Notes under the pieces: generated by a model
Databases searched by the model: none
What the model was told of the DNA's origin: nothing
The model's input: only the letters and a program-made list of their open reading frames with translations
Translations under genes and position numbers: made by a program
Shown here: one piece after another, positions 53,466 to 63,514 of the stretch
Numbering within the stretch: position 1 is the stretch's first letter
How the letters are laid out: each line of letters opens with the position of its first letter
Assembly: GCF_000210295.1 (NCBI RefSeq)
Contig: NC_026740.1
Coordinates: forward strand, 689,691-753,690
DNA length: 64,000 bases
From: Trypanosoma brucei gambiense DAL972
Taxonomy: Eukaryota > Euglenozoa > Kinetoplastea > Trypanosomatida > Trypanosomatidae
Direction of reading: 5' to 3'

Positions 53466-54491
53466 AAGTGCGCAATAACAATGAATGAAGCGACTCGACA
53501 CTGCAAAATCGGGTTGCCCCTGCTATAAACAAGCAACCACACATGTCATGAGGTCAATTTAACAACCAAGGCGAAAAGAGCAGCAAAAACCTTCTTCCTC
53601 TCCTTTATGCATTTGACGGCTTTTTCAAATGAAAATAAATGCGTTAAAAAAAACAACAAATCGGTTTACTAAAGCCCTACACATACAACCTCTTTTGATT
53701 TGGCGAATCTTTATTTCCTCTTATTCCTTTCTTTGACTTTCCCTACAACAAATAACAAACATATCGATAGTGGTAAAATAGCTTTTCATAATCTTTAAAA
53801 TGTACTAGAACCTCCCTCCAACAGGTACAAACATCATTTACTTTTTTTCTGCTTCTTTCTTAATCAAGATGAACCTCCGGGTTTCTACACCCGCCCGGAA
53901 TCGAAAAAAATAATGACAATAATAGTCAGTGCATGACACTGAGAGTCACAATAAGCCTGTTCGTTCGCTTTCGATTCCCCTCACGCCCTCAACACTTCCA
54001 CAGTTTTGCTCTTCCGTCGCCGTCTCACACAATAGTGGGAAAAGGAGCGTGATACTGAAATGGTCAAGAATAATACAGGTAAACAAATAATATAGATACC
54101 GTGCGTTCGATCAACACACACAAAAAAAAGAAATAAATAAATATATATATATATATAACCTGTGGCAAAAAAAAAAAATAATAATAAGCGGCTGCAGCGT
54201 AGCATCCGTTGGGACCACAACCTTGCATCTACCTTTCGAATGGAATGGCAGCGGGGTGGCCACACTAACTTTCACCTGAGGTTGTAGAAAAAGGGAATGA
54301 AGGAGAGTGGGGACAGTTAGGGAAGCCCCCATAATCCCTCATGATAGGTTGAAATTACTTGTGACGCGACCAGGGGACTAGAGTGACACGGGCGTACAAA
54401 TATAGAGATCCCCAAACAGCACCTCTCAAAATTCCACTGCATATCTCCTCTGGTTGAATGAAGAGCTTTTCAACCCCCTCTACCTCAACCA

Positions 54492-54746
54492 TCACGTGAC
54501 ACCGCTCTTCACAGCGGGAGCGGCACTCTCATCCGTATAACATTGCTGCCTTCCCCCCACGTAGTGCATCTGCACTTCTTGGACCGTAACTACGCGGCAC
54601 GACAGCAGTGCCAAATTACATATGGTTGCAAGCACATGCCACAAAGTAAATAACAAAATCATCGACGCGTGTTTTGCCTGTATCGTCGCCGTGGTTATCG
54701 TAAACTCGCGCCCTCCACCTCCGTAAATACATGATCCCATTCTCAT
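54492..54746 (-). CDS. Small ORF, doubtful
   Basis: 84 codons from a true ATG on the same strand as the array. It encodes a Gly-rich start, one hydrophobic segment (SMILLFTLWHVLATICNLALL, about 28-48) and a hydrophilic tail. Composition is less repetitive than the other spacer frames, but it lies in the probable 3' UTR of the coiled-coil gene and has no recognised family. Most likely a chance frame. Confidence 0.15.
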   Translation of the reverse strand: MRMGSCIYGGGGREFTITTATIQAKHASMILLFTLWHVLATICNLALLSCRVVTVQEVQMHYVGGRQQCYTDESAAPAVKSGVT

Positions 54747-54918
54747 CTCTGTTATTCATGTCTCCCCCGCCCTCAATAACATGTTGGTTCTTCAATTAAG
54801 AGACAAAAACAAAAAGTTCATCACATGAAATACACCCTCCTTAACGTAATTAACCTCATACATAAAACGAAAGGATATATTTGGCGATGAAAAACTGAAC
54901 ATGGAGCGTAATACGATC

Positions 54919-56280
54919 CTATTTGTCGGCCTCCCGCGCACGGACCCTGATATAGTGAAGAACGGTCTGCAGGTCATGCTTCAGCAGCATCAACTCCGAA
55001 TTTTCGCGTTCGTACTTCTCGCGAGCCTCCGATAGTTCTCCTCTGCTGCTATCGACAGCCACATGTTGCTTCTTCAGCGTTTCCAATGTCTCCCGAGAAG
55101 CGTGCTTTTGATCAGTCAACAAACGCTTTAACCCTTCAATGTCTCCATTCAACTCCTTCATCTCATTATTTAAGGCATACCGCTGTTGCACCAACTTACT
55201 TTCCATGTCAGCCACGCGTGCCTCACGAATGTCTCTTTCCTTCGTCGTGGTTAACAACTGATCCTTCACGTGAGTACCACGGCGTAAATGGAACAACTGA
55301 TCCTTCTGCAGTTGCCGTAGACGTTCACGTTCTCCCTTCGTAGCTTCAATTTCAGCCTTCATCCCATTAAATATCTCAGCTTTTGCCTTGTCACGAGAGT
55401 CGGTGGTAGCGTTCACCTTCACCTCGTGGGCACGATATAAGTCTTGGGCAACACGATTACTTGAATCAAATGATGCTCTGGCATCCTTCAGACGAGATGA
55501 CAAGTCTTTGACATTTACACGCCACCACTCAGGAAGGTCCGTCTCGTTCCTTGCGATGTATCGTTGGCGCTCTTTCGTCCAGCAGGCTTGTAAATATGAA
55601 TTCTCCACTGCTGCCTCCAGCTCCTCCACCTCCCGTTCCACATCACCGTCGTAGTAAGAGGATATATCACCAAGATCAATCTGAAGCAATGCGCGCTTCC
55701 TGTCATCCTCCAGTTGCTCAGCTTCTCGTCGGAGTTCGATGATATCTTCGTACATGTTCAGGTTTGGCTGCATCTCTTTCTCATATGCTTCGAATTCCCT
55801 CAGCTCCTTCTGCAGCCGAATAATAATCTGCTCCTCGGTTTCTTCCTGTTCTTCTTGGGGCAGCGACTCAGCCGCACTCGAGCACCCCACATTATTGACG
55901 TCACCCTCATCTGTTCGCGGGGCCTCCTCCCCCAAAAGTTCACCATTAAGATCCCTTTCCCCTTCGATTTCATTGCACTGGGGGATGACTTCGACTAACT
56001 TCCCAGAAAAAAAATTTGCCTGGTCTTCAGCTGCGGCATCACCCAACTCATCGGCGGCAGCTTCAGTCGCCGTTTCCGCTAGTCCTGACATAGCTCCTGC
56101 TGCCAATCCTTCAGCGTCTCCTCCTGCCAGTCCTCCGAGAGCATCGCTTTCCGCCTCATCCTTCGCCACACCCGTTGATGCGCCCTCACGCAGGCTCGCC
56201 AACCTACTCCCAGGTGAGACGGCGGCGTTGGAGCCCGGGCTCCGTGCATTCTTTGCGGAAGACAGTGCAGTGGTGCTCAT
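54919..56280 (-). CDS. Coiled-coil protein, possibly cytoskeletal or flagellar
   Basis: 453 residues from the ATG at 56280; seven upstream codons begin with GTG. The first 130 residues are Ala/Gly/Ser/Glu-rich and disordered, with Ala-Gly repeats. From about 145 to the end the chain is almost all heptad-patterned helix rich in Glu, Lys, Arg and Leu, with one conserved-looking non-coil island, LPEWWRVNVKDL, near 245-256. Long helices with such a Trp motif occur in axonemal and basal-body proteins of the CCDC family, but I cannot assign one. It is the first gene of the leftward array, next to the strand switch. Confidence 0.75.
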   Translation of the reverse strand: MSTTALSSAKNARSPGSNAAVSPGSRLASLREGASTGVAKDEAESDALGGLAGGDAEGLAAGAMSGLAETATEAAADELGDAAAEDQANFFSGKLVEVIPQCNEIEGERDLNGELLGEEAPRTDEGDVNNVGCSSAAESLPQEEQEETEEQIIIRLQKELREFEAYEKEMQPNLNMYEDIIELRREAEQLEDDRKRALLQIDLGDISSYYDGDVEREVEELEAAVENSYLQACWTKERQRYIARNETDLPEWWRVNVKDLSSRLKDARASFDSSNRVAQDLYRAHEVKVNATTDSRDKAKAEIFNGMKAEIEATKGERERLRQLQKDQLFHLRRGTHVKDQLLTTTKERDIREARVADMESKLVQQRYALNNEMKELNGDIEGLKRLLTDQKHASRETLETLKKQHVAVDSSRGELSEAREKYERENSELMLLKHDLQTVLHYIRVRAREADK

Positions 56281-57030
56281 TGCCTCAGACTTTCTTTCCA
56301 CTTCCTTTAAACACAGTCTATTGCCTTTGCGCTACACCAGTCTTAGTTAGGTATGTGCAATGATATCGTAGCCCTCAGTGCGTATCTGGTTTTGCAGTTG
56401 AGGGGTCGTTCTCGCTTAGTTGTATTGTTCGCTTGTTAATTGGTCACTTATCACTTTCTAACATTGATAAATGGAACCCCAATGGTGAAGCAGTGTGGTA
56501 CCAGTAAACAAACATCAGAAAAGAGTTGAAAGAAAAGAGGTAACGGAAATTAAAGGGGGAAAAACAGAAACATAGAAGGAGACCCCCAAAAAAGGGAAGC
56601 AGCAAATAACTGCAGCAAACGGACAGGCAGGTGCTAGACAGGCAAGCACCTCCCTCCTCTGGAGACGGTTCAACATGGATCACTTACACACATTTTTCCT
56701 CTTCGACTTTATCACGCTCAATTCGTTTTGTGCTTTTTCCAGGGGTATAAAGGAAAGGAAAACACAAGAAGTGCAGTGTCATCTGAAATTGTCAATATGA
56801 AATGAAATCAAAACAACAAAACAAAAAAGAAAGGTAAAGTAAAAGGCAAAGTAAGAAAAAAGAAAAAAGAANNNNNNNNNNNNNNNNNNNNNNNNNNNNN
56901 NNNNNNNNNNNNNNNNNNNNNNNNNNNNNNNNNNNNNNNNNNNNNNNNNNNNNNNNNNNNNNNNNNNNNNNGTCTTCGCCCACACGTAGGTAATCTCAAG
57001 GGTCTTGTTTACCCTCTACCGTATTACGCA
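56281..57030. other. Divergent strand-switch region (probable Pol II transcription start region)
   Basis: Genes to the left are all on the minus strand and those to the right on the plus strand. In T. brucei such divergent regions are where RNA polymerase II initiates both units, marked by H2A.Z, H2B.V and acetylated H4. The sequence left of the gap is purine-rich on the plus strand (56515-56600 and 56810-56871), so minus-strand pyrimidine tracts are available for splicing the coiled-coil gene. No TATA-type promoter is expected in trypanosomes. The centre is missing because of an assembly gap. Confidence 0.7.
56872..56971. other. Assembly gap of 100 N
   Basis: Exactly 100 consecutive N, the conventional placeholder for a gap of unknown size. 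The left edge is a purine-rich A/G tract; the right edge is inside an open reading frame that continues into the next gene. Confidence 0.98.
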
Positions 57031-57813
57031 ATGTGGCGTGGTAATCACAACAAATACACATATAACAAAAGCACTGTGTGTCTCTGGGGAGAAGGCGATA
57101 CCCGTTCCATGTACCATCAACATTATGCTCATGCAAAGGGCCCGACGGACTACGGGCGTGGTGGAAGAGAATTTGAATACCTTACAGTGAAGCGTGGTAA
57201 GATGTTACAGAAACCGCTACCGCGGGTGCAATACGTGGCGGAAGGGTCCAAGCCGGTGTGGCTCTTCAAGTCGTGGCATACGCCTCTCAGCTCATCAAGC
57301 ATGTGGGAACGAGAGGTTCAGTACGCCGAGCATACACCAGAACATATTGGTGCCAAGCGGCCGCTTGCAGTAGTCGCACCACGTACAATGCATCGCTACC
57401 TGTTTCTTATGCATATGGAAAAGGTGACCATTACTGTATCCCCTCTGTTGTTTGGTTATGGTCACACCATACAGAAAGCTGTGTTGGATTTCTACCGCCG
57501 TGCTATTAGAGGGCGCTCTCCATTCCCAAAGGATAAAGTGTTTCTCTTTTATGCCATTGATCACATTACACCTCGTATTGAAGTGACATGGCTGGATGGG
57601 ACGTCATATGTTCCACCTGTGTTGGAGGGTGCAAGTTCGCAAGACCTCATTCAGATGGTGATGGAAGAGGCTTGGTTGGCTGCAGATCGCATGGCTGCGG
57701 AAGGCCGTGTGCTCAATCCGTTAGCAATTGACGATTATAAGTGGGACCAGTTGGTTGTGTTTAAAAAGGTACGGGATAAGGAAGCGAGCAAGGGTGGTGG
57801 CAGAAAGAAGTAA
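57031..57813 (+). CDS. Probable mitochondrial (mitoribosomal-type) protein, 5' end possibly in the gap
   Basis: 260 residues from the ATG at 57031. The same frame is open upstream without a stop through 56972, the edge of the N gap (predicted residues before the Met include LKGLVYPLPYYA), so the true start may be missing. Residues about 125-195 look like a thioredoxin-fold L51/S25/CI-B8 type domain: KVTITVSPLLFGYGHTIQKAVLDFYR, then KDKVFLFYAIDHITPRIEVTWLDG. That domain occurs in mitoribosomal proteins such as mL43 and mL53. The N-terminal 120 residues are rich in Tyr, His and Arg and the C-terminus is basic (KEASKGGGRKK), as in ribosomal proteins. The family assignment is tentative. It is the first gene of the rightward array. 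Confidence 0.72.
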   Translation: MWRGNHNKYTYNKSTVCLWGEGDTRSMYHQHYAHAKGPTDYGRGGREFEYLTVKRGKMLQKPLPRVQYVAEGSKPVWLFKSWHTPLSSSSMWEREVQYAEHTPEHIGAKRPLAVVAPRTMHRYLFLMHMEKVTITVSPLLFGYGHTIQKAVLDFYRRAIRGRSPFPKDKVFLFYAIDHITPRIEVTWLDGTSYVPPVLEGASSQDLIQMVMEEAWLAADRMAAEGRVLNPLAIDDYKWDQLVVFKKVRDKEASKGGGRKK

Positions 57814-58542
57814 GGGATAGGAATTTGTTTGGGTTAGGGGTGGTGGCACCGTGACCGATTTTTATTTTCCAGTTGTGGTTGCTGTTTTATGGTACCTCAC
57901 TTACTCCTTTCCTTTAATTCACAGCTCTTACCGTAGTGTAACTCCTTGTTTTTGCACTTTACGCCAGGTGTGGATGTTGAGTGTTACATTGGGTTGGTCA
58001 TTGCCATGCTGATATACATGTGTGTTTTCATTGATAGTTCATACGGATACTAATATCTTTTCTTTTCATTTACGTTATCACGATATGACGGTGGTGTTTG
58101 TGCCGTTATTGTATTTTGCATCGTGTATGATCCCTTTTCATTTCTCTCTTTCCTCTTCTTCCTCTATTTCACAACACTACTTTAACCTACCGGCTGACCG
58201 AAGTTTAGTGAAGAGGATTGAAACACGACAGGATTAAGCAAAAGGAAAGAAACAGGAAACAGTGTAAGGTGGAAAGGTAGAGTTGTAGGAGGGACCAAGA
58301 AAACGTGTTTGGGCGAAAGGGAAGTTGGGGATTTCTGCATTAAAGGGGAAGTAATTTTTGGCTTTACAAATTGATTTGTTGGAATCTTGTTATTGTGCAA
58401 GGTGTGTTGCAGTGTCTCTATGTTTATGATGGAGGCTAATTCTATGGGTGCTTGCCTTGTTTGTGCAATCTTTTCCATTTCTTGTTGTATCTGATCTTAT
58501 AGACTTCGTCTGGTTTATCCGCTAATAACGTTGTTAATGTAA

Positions 58543-58851
58543 ATGGCAACCATGCGTCGCCCTTTCGGTTTAAAAAAAACGAGGAACTATATTCTTTGCC
58601 CTTGGTATTTCCATTCCTCAATTTTTCTTTTCTTTTTGTCGCCTTCTCTAGGTGTAGTAAACGCACCGGACTACGCAAAATATAAGACGACGGAGGGAAA
58701 GAGGATTACCTACACGCTACACGAAAGAAAGGGCTTATCATTATCAATTTTCGTGCATTACTTTATTTATCCCCATTTCTCATTCCCCTCTTTCGTTAGC
58801 ACCTCCTCTTCCCCTCCCCTTGAGAGTGAAGGGAAGGGAGGTAACGGGTGA
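58543..58851 (+). CDS. Small ORF, doubtful
   Basis: 102 codons from a true ATG on the same strand as the flanking genes. It begins MATMRRPFGLKKTRNY, basic, then a hydrophobic Phe/Leu stretch and a Ser/Pro tail. It includes pyrimidine-tract sequence that explains the Phe/Ser/Leu runs. No family is recognised; probably untranslated sequence. Confidence 0.15.
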   Translation: MATMRRPFGLKKTRNYILCPWYFHSSIFLFFLSPSLGVVNAPDYAKYKTTEGKRITYTLHERKGLSLSIFVHYFIYPHFSFPSFVSTSSSPPLESEGKGGNG

Positions 58852-59401
58852 TTACCAACTGTTTTCGGTGTGACGTGGCCGATCCACCCGTGTAAGGAAC
58901 CGGCTTTCACTCTGAGAGACTCTAACGTTCCCGTGTTGGGTCTAAGGAGGGAGGAAACCGGTAGCGACGGGGTATTTAAGACAACTACTTTTTTGTGGTA
59001 AAAGTGGGCTGGACGTTAGGAAGAAGACGAAGAGGAACCGTGCGTAAAAAAGGTTGCTGTGAGTGAGGTTCCGCTATAGAGGCTAAATAAGGGTGAGGAG
59101 GGTTGTACGCCCGAAGGGTAGCCGGGTGCTGTGTCACCTGCAGGGAGGAGGTGCGACTACAATTTCGTCAATAGCATCGCTAGTGTCAGTTACGTTTAGT
59201 GTAAAGGCAGAACTGTTTCTAGGGATTGGACTCCGCTAGAACAACGGAACGTGAAGAGTCGCATTTACACAACTCAGTGAGAATTGAGGGTTGAGGACCC
59301 GACGAGAAACCCACGGAGCCGGGGAAAAGAAATCAGTTGCCACAGAACGTTATTTTCATACCCACCATATACTACAGTTTTCCTTAATATATTATTGACT
59401 G

Positions 59402-59416
59402 TTTTTTTTTTTTAAG
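59402..59416 (+). promoter_or_regulatory. Probable spliced-leader acceptor of the kinesin gene
   Basis: Twelve T residues (59402-59413) run straight into AAG, with AG at 59415-59416. This would give a 5' UTR of 66 bases to the ATG at 59483. Confidence 0.55.
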
Positions 59417-59482
59417 CTACCCAACGACGTGGGTTTCGACTCCTGATAGATTGCAGCCTCTTGCTTGCAGTATTCAACGGGG

Positions 59483-62400
59483 ATGACGTCTCAAACGTCG
59501 GCCGTCCTCGTTGCAGTGCGCGTCCGCCCGTTCAACTCCCGGGAGGCTCCTCACGAATGTACAGTTACCGTCACGGATCCGCGTACCATCACGCTGACTG
59601 ATGTCGGTCAGGTTAATCGGTTTAGCACAAGTGTAAGTGGCAGTATGCAACGCCACGTCTTTACGTTCGACAAAATTTTCTGGAGTGTTCCCAGTTGTGT
59701 TCTACCACTTCCTACGACACCCAGTGGGCACAGTCAACAGATGCCGTCCGCGAGCTCCATTAGGTTATCAGTAGCGGATAGTTCTCCTTCGACACATTCC
59801 CCCTCCCCTACAGAGTCGCCAACGGTGCGAAGGAGTAGCAACAGCAGTGATGCAAGTGTGCCTTGTGCTGCTCCGACGGCGGAGGTTTCTGTCAGTGCAA
59901 TAACATGCGTAAGACCTTCATTTCATCGCTTGCCGTGCTTTGCGCAGACCCCAAGTTGTGATGATCAGACTTCTGTCTATTCATTTATCGGCCCGCTAAT
60001 GTATGACTCGGTTATGACCGGGTATAACTCATGTTTGTTTGCGTACGGTCAGACAGGGAGCGGCAAAACCTACAGCATGATTGGGCCCCATGACAGTTTT
60101 TCGGAGAAGGGCGATCAGAGAGGGATTATTCAGCGACTGTGCGAAGACCTCTTCGATATGATGAGGCGTGAGCGTGAAGAGGATGAAGGAATCTCTTACA
60201 ACGTGGAATGTAGCTTTTTGGAGATTTATTGTGAACGCGTGCGTGATCTACTCACCCACACCACGTTTCACAGTACTAATGACGATTATTCTGCTCCTAA
60301 CGTTACCACGATGGGCCCACCGTCGAATTTGCGCTCTAAAACCTCGCCGTCTCAGTCGTTGGTGCTGACACCTCGGCAAGGTTCTTCTAATCCCTCCCCT
60401 CAACTTCGAATTCGGCAGCACCCGACGCATGGACCATATGTCGAGGGTCTTTCCCATGTTAAGGTGCGTGACGTGGAAGGCGTCATGCACCAACTGACTT
60501 GTGGAATGCGAGAACGTGCCACCGCGGAAACACGTATGAACGAACACAGCAGCAGGAGCCATGCATTACTGCAACTCAATATCACACGTGTGTCGGCCGT
60601 GCGAGAGGAGGAAGCTGTTGTCACACGAACGCGTGTATGTAAGGTTAGTCTCGTGGATCTCGCGGGAAGTGAACGGATTTCGCAGTCAGGTGCTACAGGT
60701 GACCGCTTCGAGGAGGCTCGTAACATCAACCTATCCCTTACAACACTTACTCGTGTAATAATGCAACTCACGGACAAACAGGCGGGGAAGAACGTGGTGC
60801 CTAGTTACAGGGACAGCGCGCTCACGTGGCTTCTATCAGACAGCCTGGGTGGTAACAGCAAGACAATTATGCTTGCTACGGTGGCTCCTAGCGCGTACTG
60901 CTATCAGCAGACGCTAAATACACTTCGTTTTGCCGGCGTTGCGAAGACGGTGATCAATGTGGCCACGGTCAACGAAGACCAGCGCTTCCAGAAATTGATT
61001 ACGTCCTTGAGAGAGCAGATTGTAAAGCTCACTATGCAGGTAGAGGAGGGGAGGATACTTGATCCTCAAAATAGCGAAATGAGGAAGTTGCGTCGAGATA
61101 AAGGTGAGCTGGAGACGCAGCTTGAAGCCATGCGGATAAAAGTGTCCAAAATGGTGCCCGCAACTGATTTGGAGATTCTCCGGCGACGTGTGGCAGAGAC
61201 TGAGGAAGAGAACACACGACTTCACGCGGAAAAGTGCAATTTACAGCGGCAGCTTATGACCACCACGACGAATCTCCGTGAAGAGTTGATAAGGCGGCGA
61301 TCGGAGATTGTTAAATTGCAGGAGATGCTCTCAAAGAAGGACGTAGAGGTGCAGGAGTGGAAGCGTCGTCACCATTCGGAAGTGTTGCGAGGCGGCAAAG
61401 CGACACCACAGTCAACTGTACAATTGTCTCGAGGTCGTGCCGCCTCTGGAGGAAGGGCAGCGTCACCCAGTGGTGCCTTCAAATTCAATAATAGCTCGAA
61501 ATGTGGTATGCTCAAGACTGATGTTGCTAGTATTAGCAGTGATTCGATTGTTGAGGGAGATGCCGACTCCGGTTGCGCAGCTGTTGGCGAGCTGCAGTTT
61601 CGCAACCAACAATTAGAGCGTCGGGTAGAGAAGCTAACGGAAAGTGTGAAAGAGGAGCAGAAGCGCCGTGAAGACGTGGAAAAGGTGAATCATAATCTGC
61701 GATTTGAACTACGCGAGCTGCAGAAGCTACGTGATGCTACAAGGGGACAGTTAGAGGAGGCACAACGTCGGCTCACTGAAAAGTCTCATGCACTGGAGGC
61801 CGCAGAGAGTGATTTGGCGTCCACGCGGACGTTACTAAGTACTGAGCGGAATGGGAGCTGTGCCAGTGAAAGGGAAGCCCTACTCACCACACAGTTGGAA
61901 GACCTTCGTGTGGAGTACTTGGGGGAAAAACAGTCCAATGTGGGCCTACTAATGCGTGTGTCTCACATGGAACAACAGTTGTTTCTTTCCCAGCAGGAGG
62001 CAGAAATAAAGTCACGGGATGTTGGTGAGCTTGAGCAAATGCTCTTGGAGGAGACGGAGACATCTGAGCGGTACTATATTTTTCAACTTTATTACAGTGG
62101 GGAGGCCAACATATGTCACGCTTTCCATCAGAAGATCCTACTCGTTAAAAGTCTCGAACCCACAAATAGTGTTGGGGTCGTCACTGGAGTGGCACGGCGC
62201 TCTTCCTTCTCCGACGGGCCAAACGTGTGCGTACGAGCGCTGCGCGACTGCGAGTGTAATGAGGGATGTAAACGGCTGCTGCTAGTGGAAGAGTGGTTCA
62301 ATACCGTGTTGGACCTTGCAGCGCAACGGCACGCGATGTGGAGATGGTCGGCTTCCGCGTTAAGTGACGAGATACTGTCACTGCGGATTAACTTTGCAGA

Positions 62401-63514
62401 GGGTGAGGAAAAGCAGCAACGACTTCTTCGGAAGTTAGAGACTGCGGAAATTTCCCTGGAGGAGGCGATAGCGGTCAGAAATTCCGTTCAGGCGACACTC
62501 AGTACCACTGTGGAGCAGTGCGAGGAACTTAAACGACAGGTAGAGGACTTGAAGGAGGAGCTTCAGGCGCAGCAGCAGCGCAACGAGATGCTTATCACCA
62601 GAATTGCGGAGGTACAGGCAGTCCGTGACGTGTTCGGTGAACCGTCGCTGAGTGTTGACGATCCTGTTAGTGGTCTCACCTTAGATGGTAGAGGTGAGGA
62701 ATACCAACGTTTTAGCCGAGGTAGTGGTGAAAGGAGTTTAGAAGATCTATCGAGTGAGATGACACTGTACAAAGAGAGGGTAGATATGTTAAGTGCCCAA
62801 CTAGAAAGTGAACGCAATCGCAGTCACGATCTTCAAGTCGAGATGGAGCGTGAGTTGGAAATACGGCAGCAGGAGGTACAGCGTGTGAAGAGTAGTTGTA
62901 AGGCCTCATTGTTTGAGAGCACGCAAATTGTGCGAGAGTACGAGGCGCGGTTACAGGAATTGCAGGATGTGATTGAGACGTTGCGTACTGCCTTAGCGGA
63001 GGAGAGCAACAACGTGGACATCGCGCAGGAGGAAGTGCGGCAGGCCAAAGTAAGACACTGCACTTTGACGACTGAGCTGCATCGCGTTGTTGAAGTTAAA
63101 GAGTCGCTTGAGCGTAGGCTGGAAGACACGGAGCTTCAGTTTTCTACCATACAGCAGGAGCAACAAAAGTTAAAAAGAGAATTCTGTGAGGTGGAGCGGC
63201 GGTTGCTTGATTTAAGTCAGATGCACGAAGCGGATGTCTACCTCAACGTCAGATGTGGAGGCGAAGACAGCGAGTGGCTCGAAAAGGCAGCGCGTGAAAA
63301 GGAAGCCATTGAGCAGCAGAAGCGTTTAGTTCAAAAGCTTAACAAGGAGCTTCTGGAAGCAATAACGGAACAGAAAGCCTCTCTCCTTGATATGGATCGC
63401 CAGATTGCCCTTATGCAGCGAGGGGCGACCTCTCATAATGGTGAGGCGAACCTAACACAAGAGTCTAATGGCGGGGTAAGCCAAATCCAGGGTTGTATCG
63501 ACGGGGAGGGATGA
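59483..63514 (+). CDS. Kinesin with N-terminal motor and long coiled-coil tail
   Basis: 1343 residues from the ATG at 59483; six upstream codons begin with TTG. The motor is at the N-terminus: VLVAVRVRPFNSREA (about 8-22), P-loop GQTGSGKT (about 190), switch I NEHSSRSHALL (about 355), switch II DLAGSE (about 391) and the LSLTTLTRVI helix. A Ser/Pro/Thr-rich insertion of about 95 residues (70-163) separates the first strands from the SVYSFIGPLMYDSV helix. A second, near 275-310 (TSPSQSLVLTPRQGSS), lengthens another loop. N-terminal placement predicts plus-end-directed movement. The remaining 850 residues are mostly heptad coiled coil, broken near 860-950 by a non-coil region with several Cys and Trp. 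No forkhead-associated or pleckstrin-homology domain was seen, so the kinesin family is left open. Confidence 0.9.
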   Translation: MTSQTSAVLVAVRVRPFNSREAPHECTVTVTDPRTITLTDVGQVNRFSTSVSGSMQRHVFTFDKIFWSVPSCVLPLPTTPSGHSQQMPSASSIRLSVADSSPSTHSPSPTESPTVRRSSNSSDASVPCAAPTAEVSVSAITCVRPSFHRLPCFAQTPSCDDQTSVYSFIGPLMYDSVMTGYNSCLFAYGQTGSGKTYSMIGPHDSFSEKGDQRGIIQRLCEDLFDMMRREREEDEGISYNVECSFLEIYCERVRDLLTHTTFHSTNDDYSAPNVTTMGPPSNLRSKTSPSQSLVLTPRQGSSNPSPQLRIRQHPTHGPYVEGLSHVKVRDVEGVMHQLTCGMRERATAETRMNEHSSRSHALLQLNITRVSAVREEEAVVTRTRVCKVSLVDLAGSERISQSGATGDRFEEARNINLSLTTLTRVIMQLTDKQAGKNVVPSYRDSALTWLLSDSLGGNSKTIMLATVAPSAYCYQQTLNTLRFAGVAKTVINVATVNEDQRFQKLITSLREQIVKLTMQVEEGRILDPQNSEMRKLRRDKGELETQLEAMRIKVSKMVPATDLEILRRRVAETEEENTRLHAEKCNLQRQLMTTTTNLREELIRRRSEIVKLQEMLSKKDVEVQEWKRRHHSEVLRGGKATPQSTVQLSRGRAASGGRAASPSGAFKFNNSSKCGMLKTDVASISSDSIVEGDADSGCAAVGELQFRNQQLERRVEKLTESVKEEQKRREDVEKVNHNLRFELRELQKLRDATRGQLEEAQRRLTEKSHALEAAESDLASTRTLLSTERNGSCASEREALLTTQLEDLRVEYLGEKQSNVGLLMRVSHMEQQLFLSQQEAEIKSRDVGELEQMLLEETETSERYYIFQLYYSGEANICHAFHQKILLVKSLEPTNSVGVVTGVARRSSFSDGPNVCVRALRDCECNEGCKRLLLVEEWFNTVLDLAAQRHAMWRWSASALSDEILSLRINFAEGEEKQQRLLRKLETAEISLEEAIAVRNSVQATLSTTVEQCEELKRQVEDLKEELQAQQQRNEMLITRIAEVQAVRDVFGEPSLSVDDPVSGLTLDGRGEEYQRFSRGSGERSLEDLSSEMTLYKERVDMLSAQLESERNRSHDLQVEMERELEIRQQEVQRVKSSCKASLFESTQIVREYEARLQELQDVIETLRTALAEESNNVDIAQEEVRQAKVRHCTLTTELHRVVEVKESLERRLEDTELQFSTIQQEQQKLKREFCEVERRLLDLSQMHEADVYLNVRCGGEDSEWLEKAAREKEAIEQQKRLVQKLNKELLEAITEQKASLLDMDRQIALMQRGATSHNGEANLTQESNGGVSQIQGCIDGEG

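Larger units (their letters stand above)
53404..54918. other. Intergenic spacer between coiled-coil gene and EngB-like gene
   Basis: About 1.5 kb. An AT microsatellite at 54141-54157 and an A run at 54167-54178 lie in it. One ATG-started 84-codon minus-strand frame (54492-54746) is the only small ORF here worth noting; it is listed separately. Otherwise this is 3' UTR of the coiled-coil gene and splice signal for the EngB-like gene. Confidence 0.5.
57814..59482. other. Spacer before the kinesin gene
   Basis: About 1.67 kb without a convincing gene. The first part (57814-58860) is AT-rich 3' UTR-like sequence. A 102-codon plus-strand frame with a true ATG at 58543 is low in conviction. From about 58860 to 59340 the composition changes to G-rich with several small hairpins and stops in all plus frames. 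A T-tract and AG just before the kinesin mark its splice acceptor. Confidence 0.55.

Noticed and set aside
57828..57842. GGGTTAGGGG resembling the telomere repeat
   Set aside because: A single imperfect copy in a chromosome-internal position; no tandem array.
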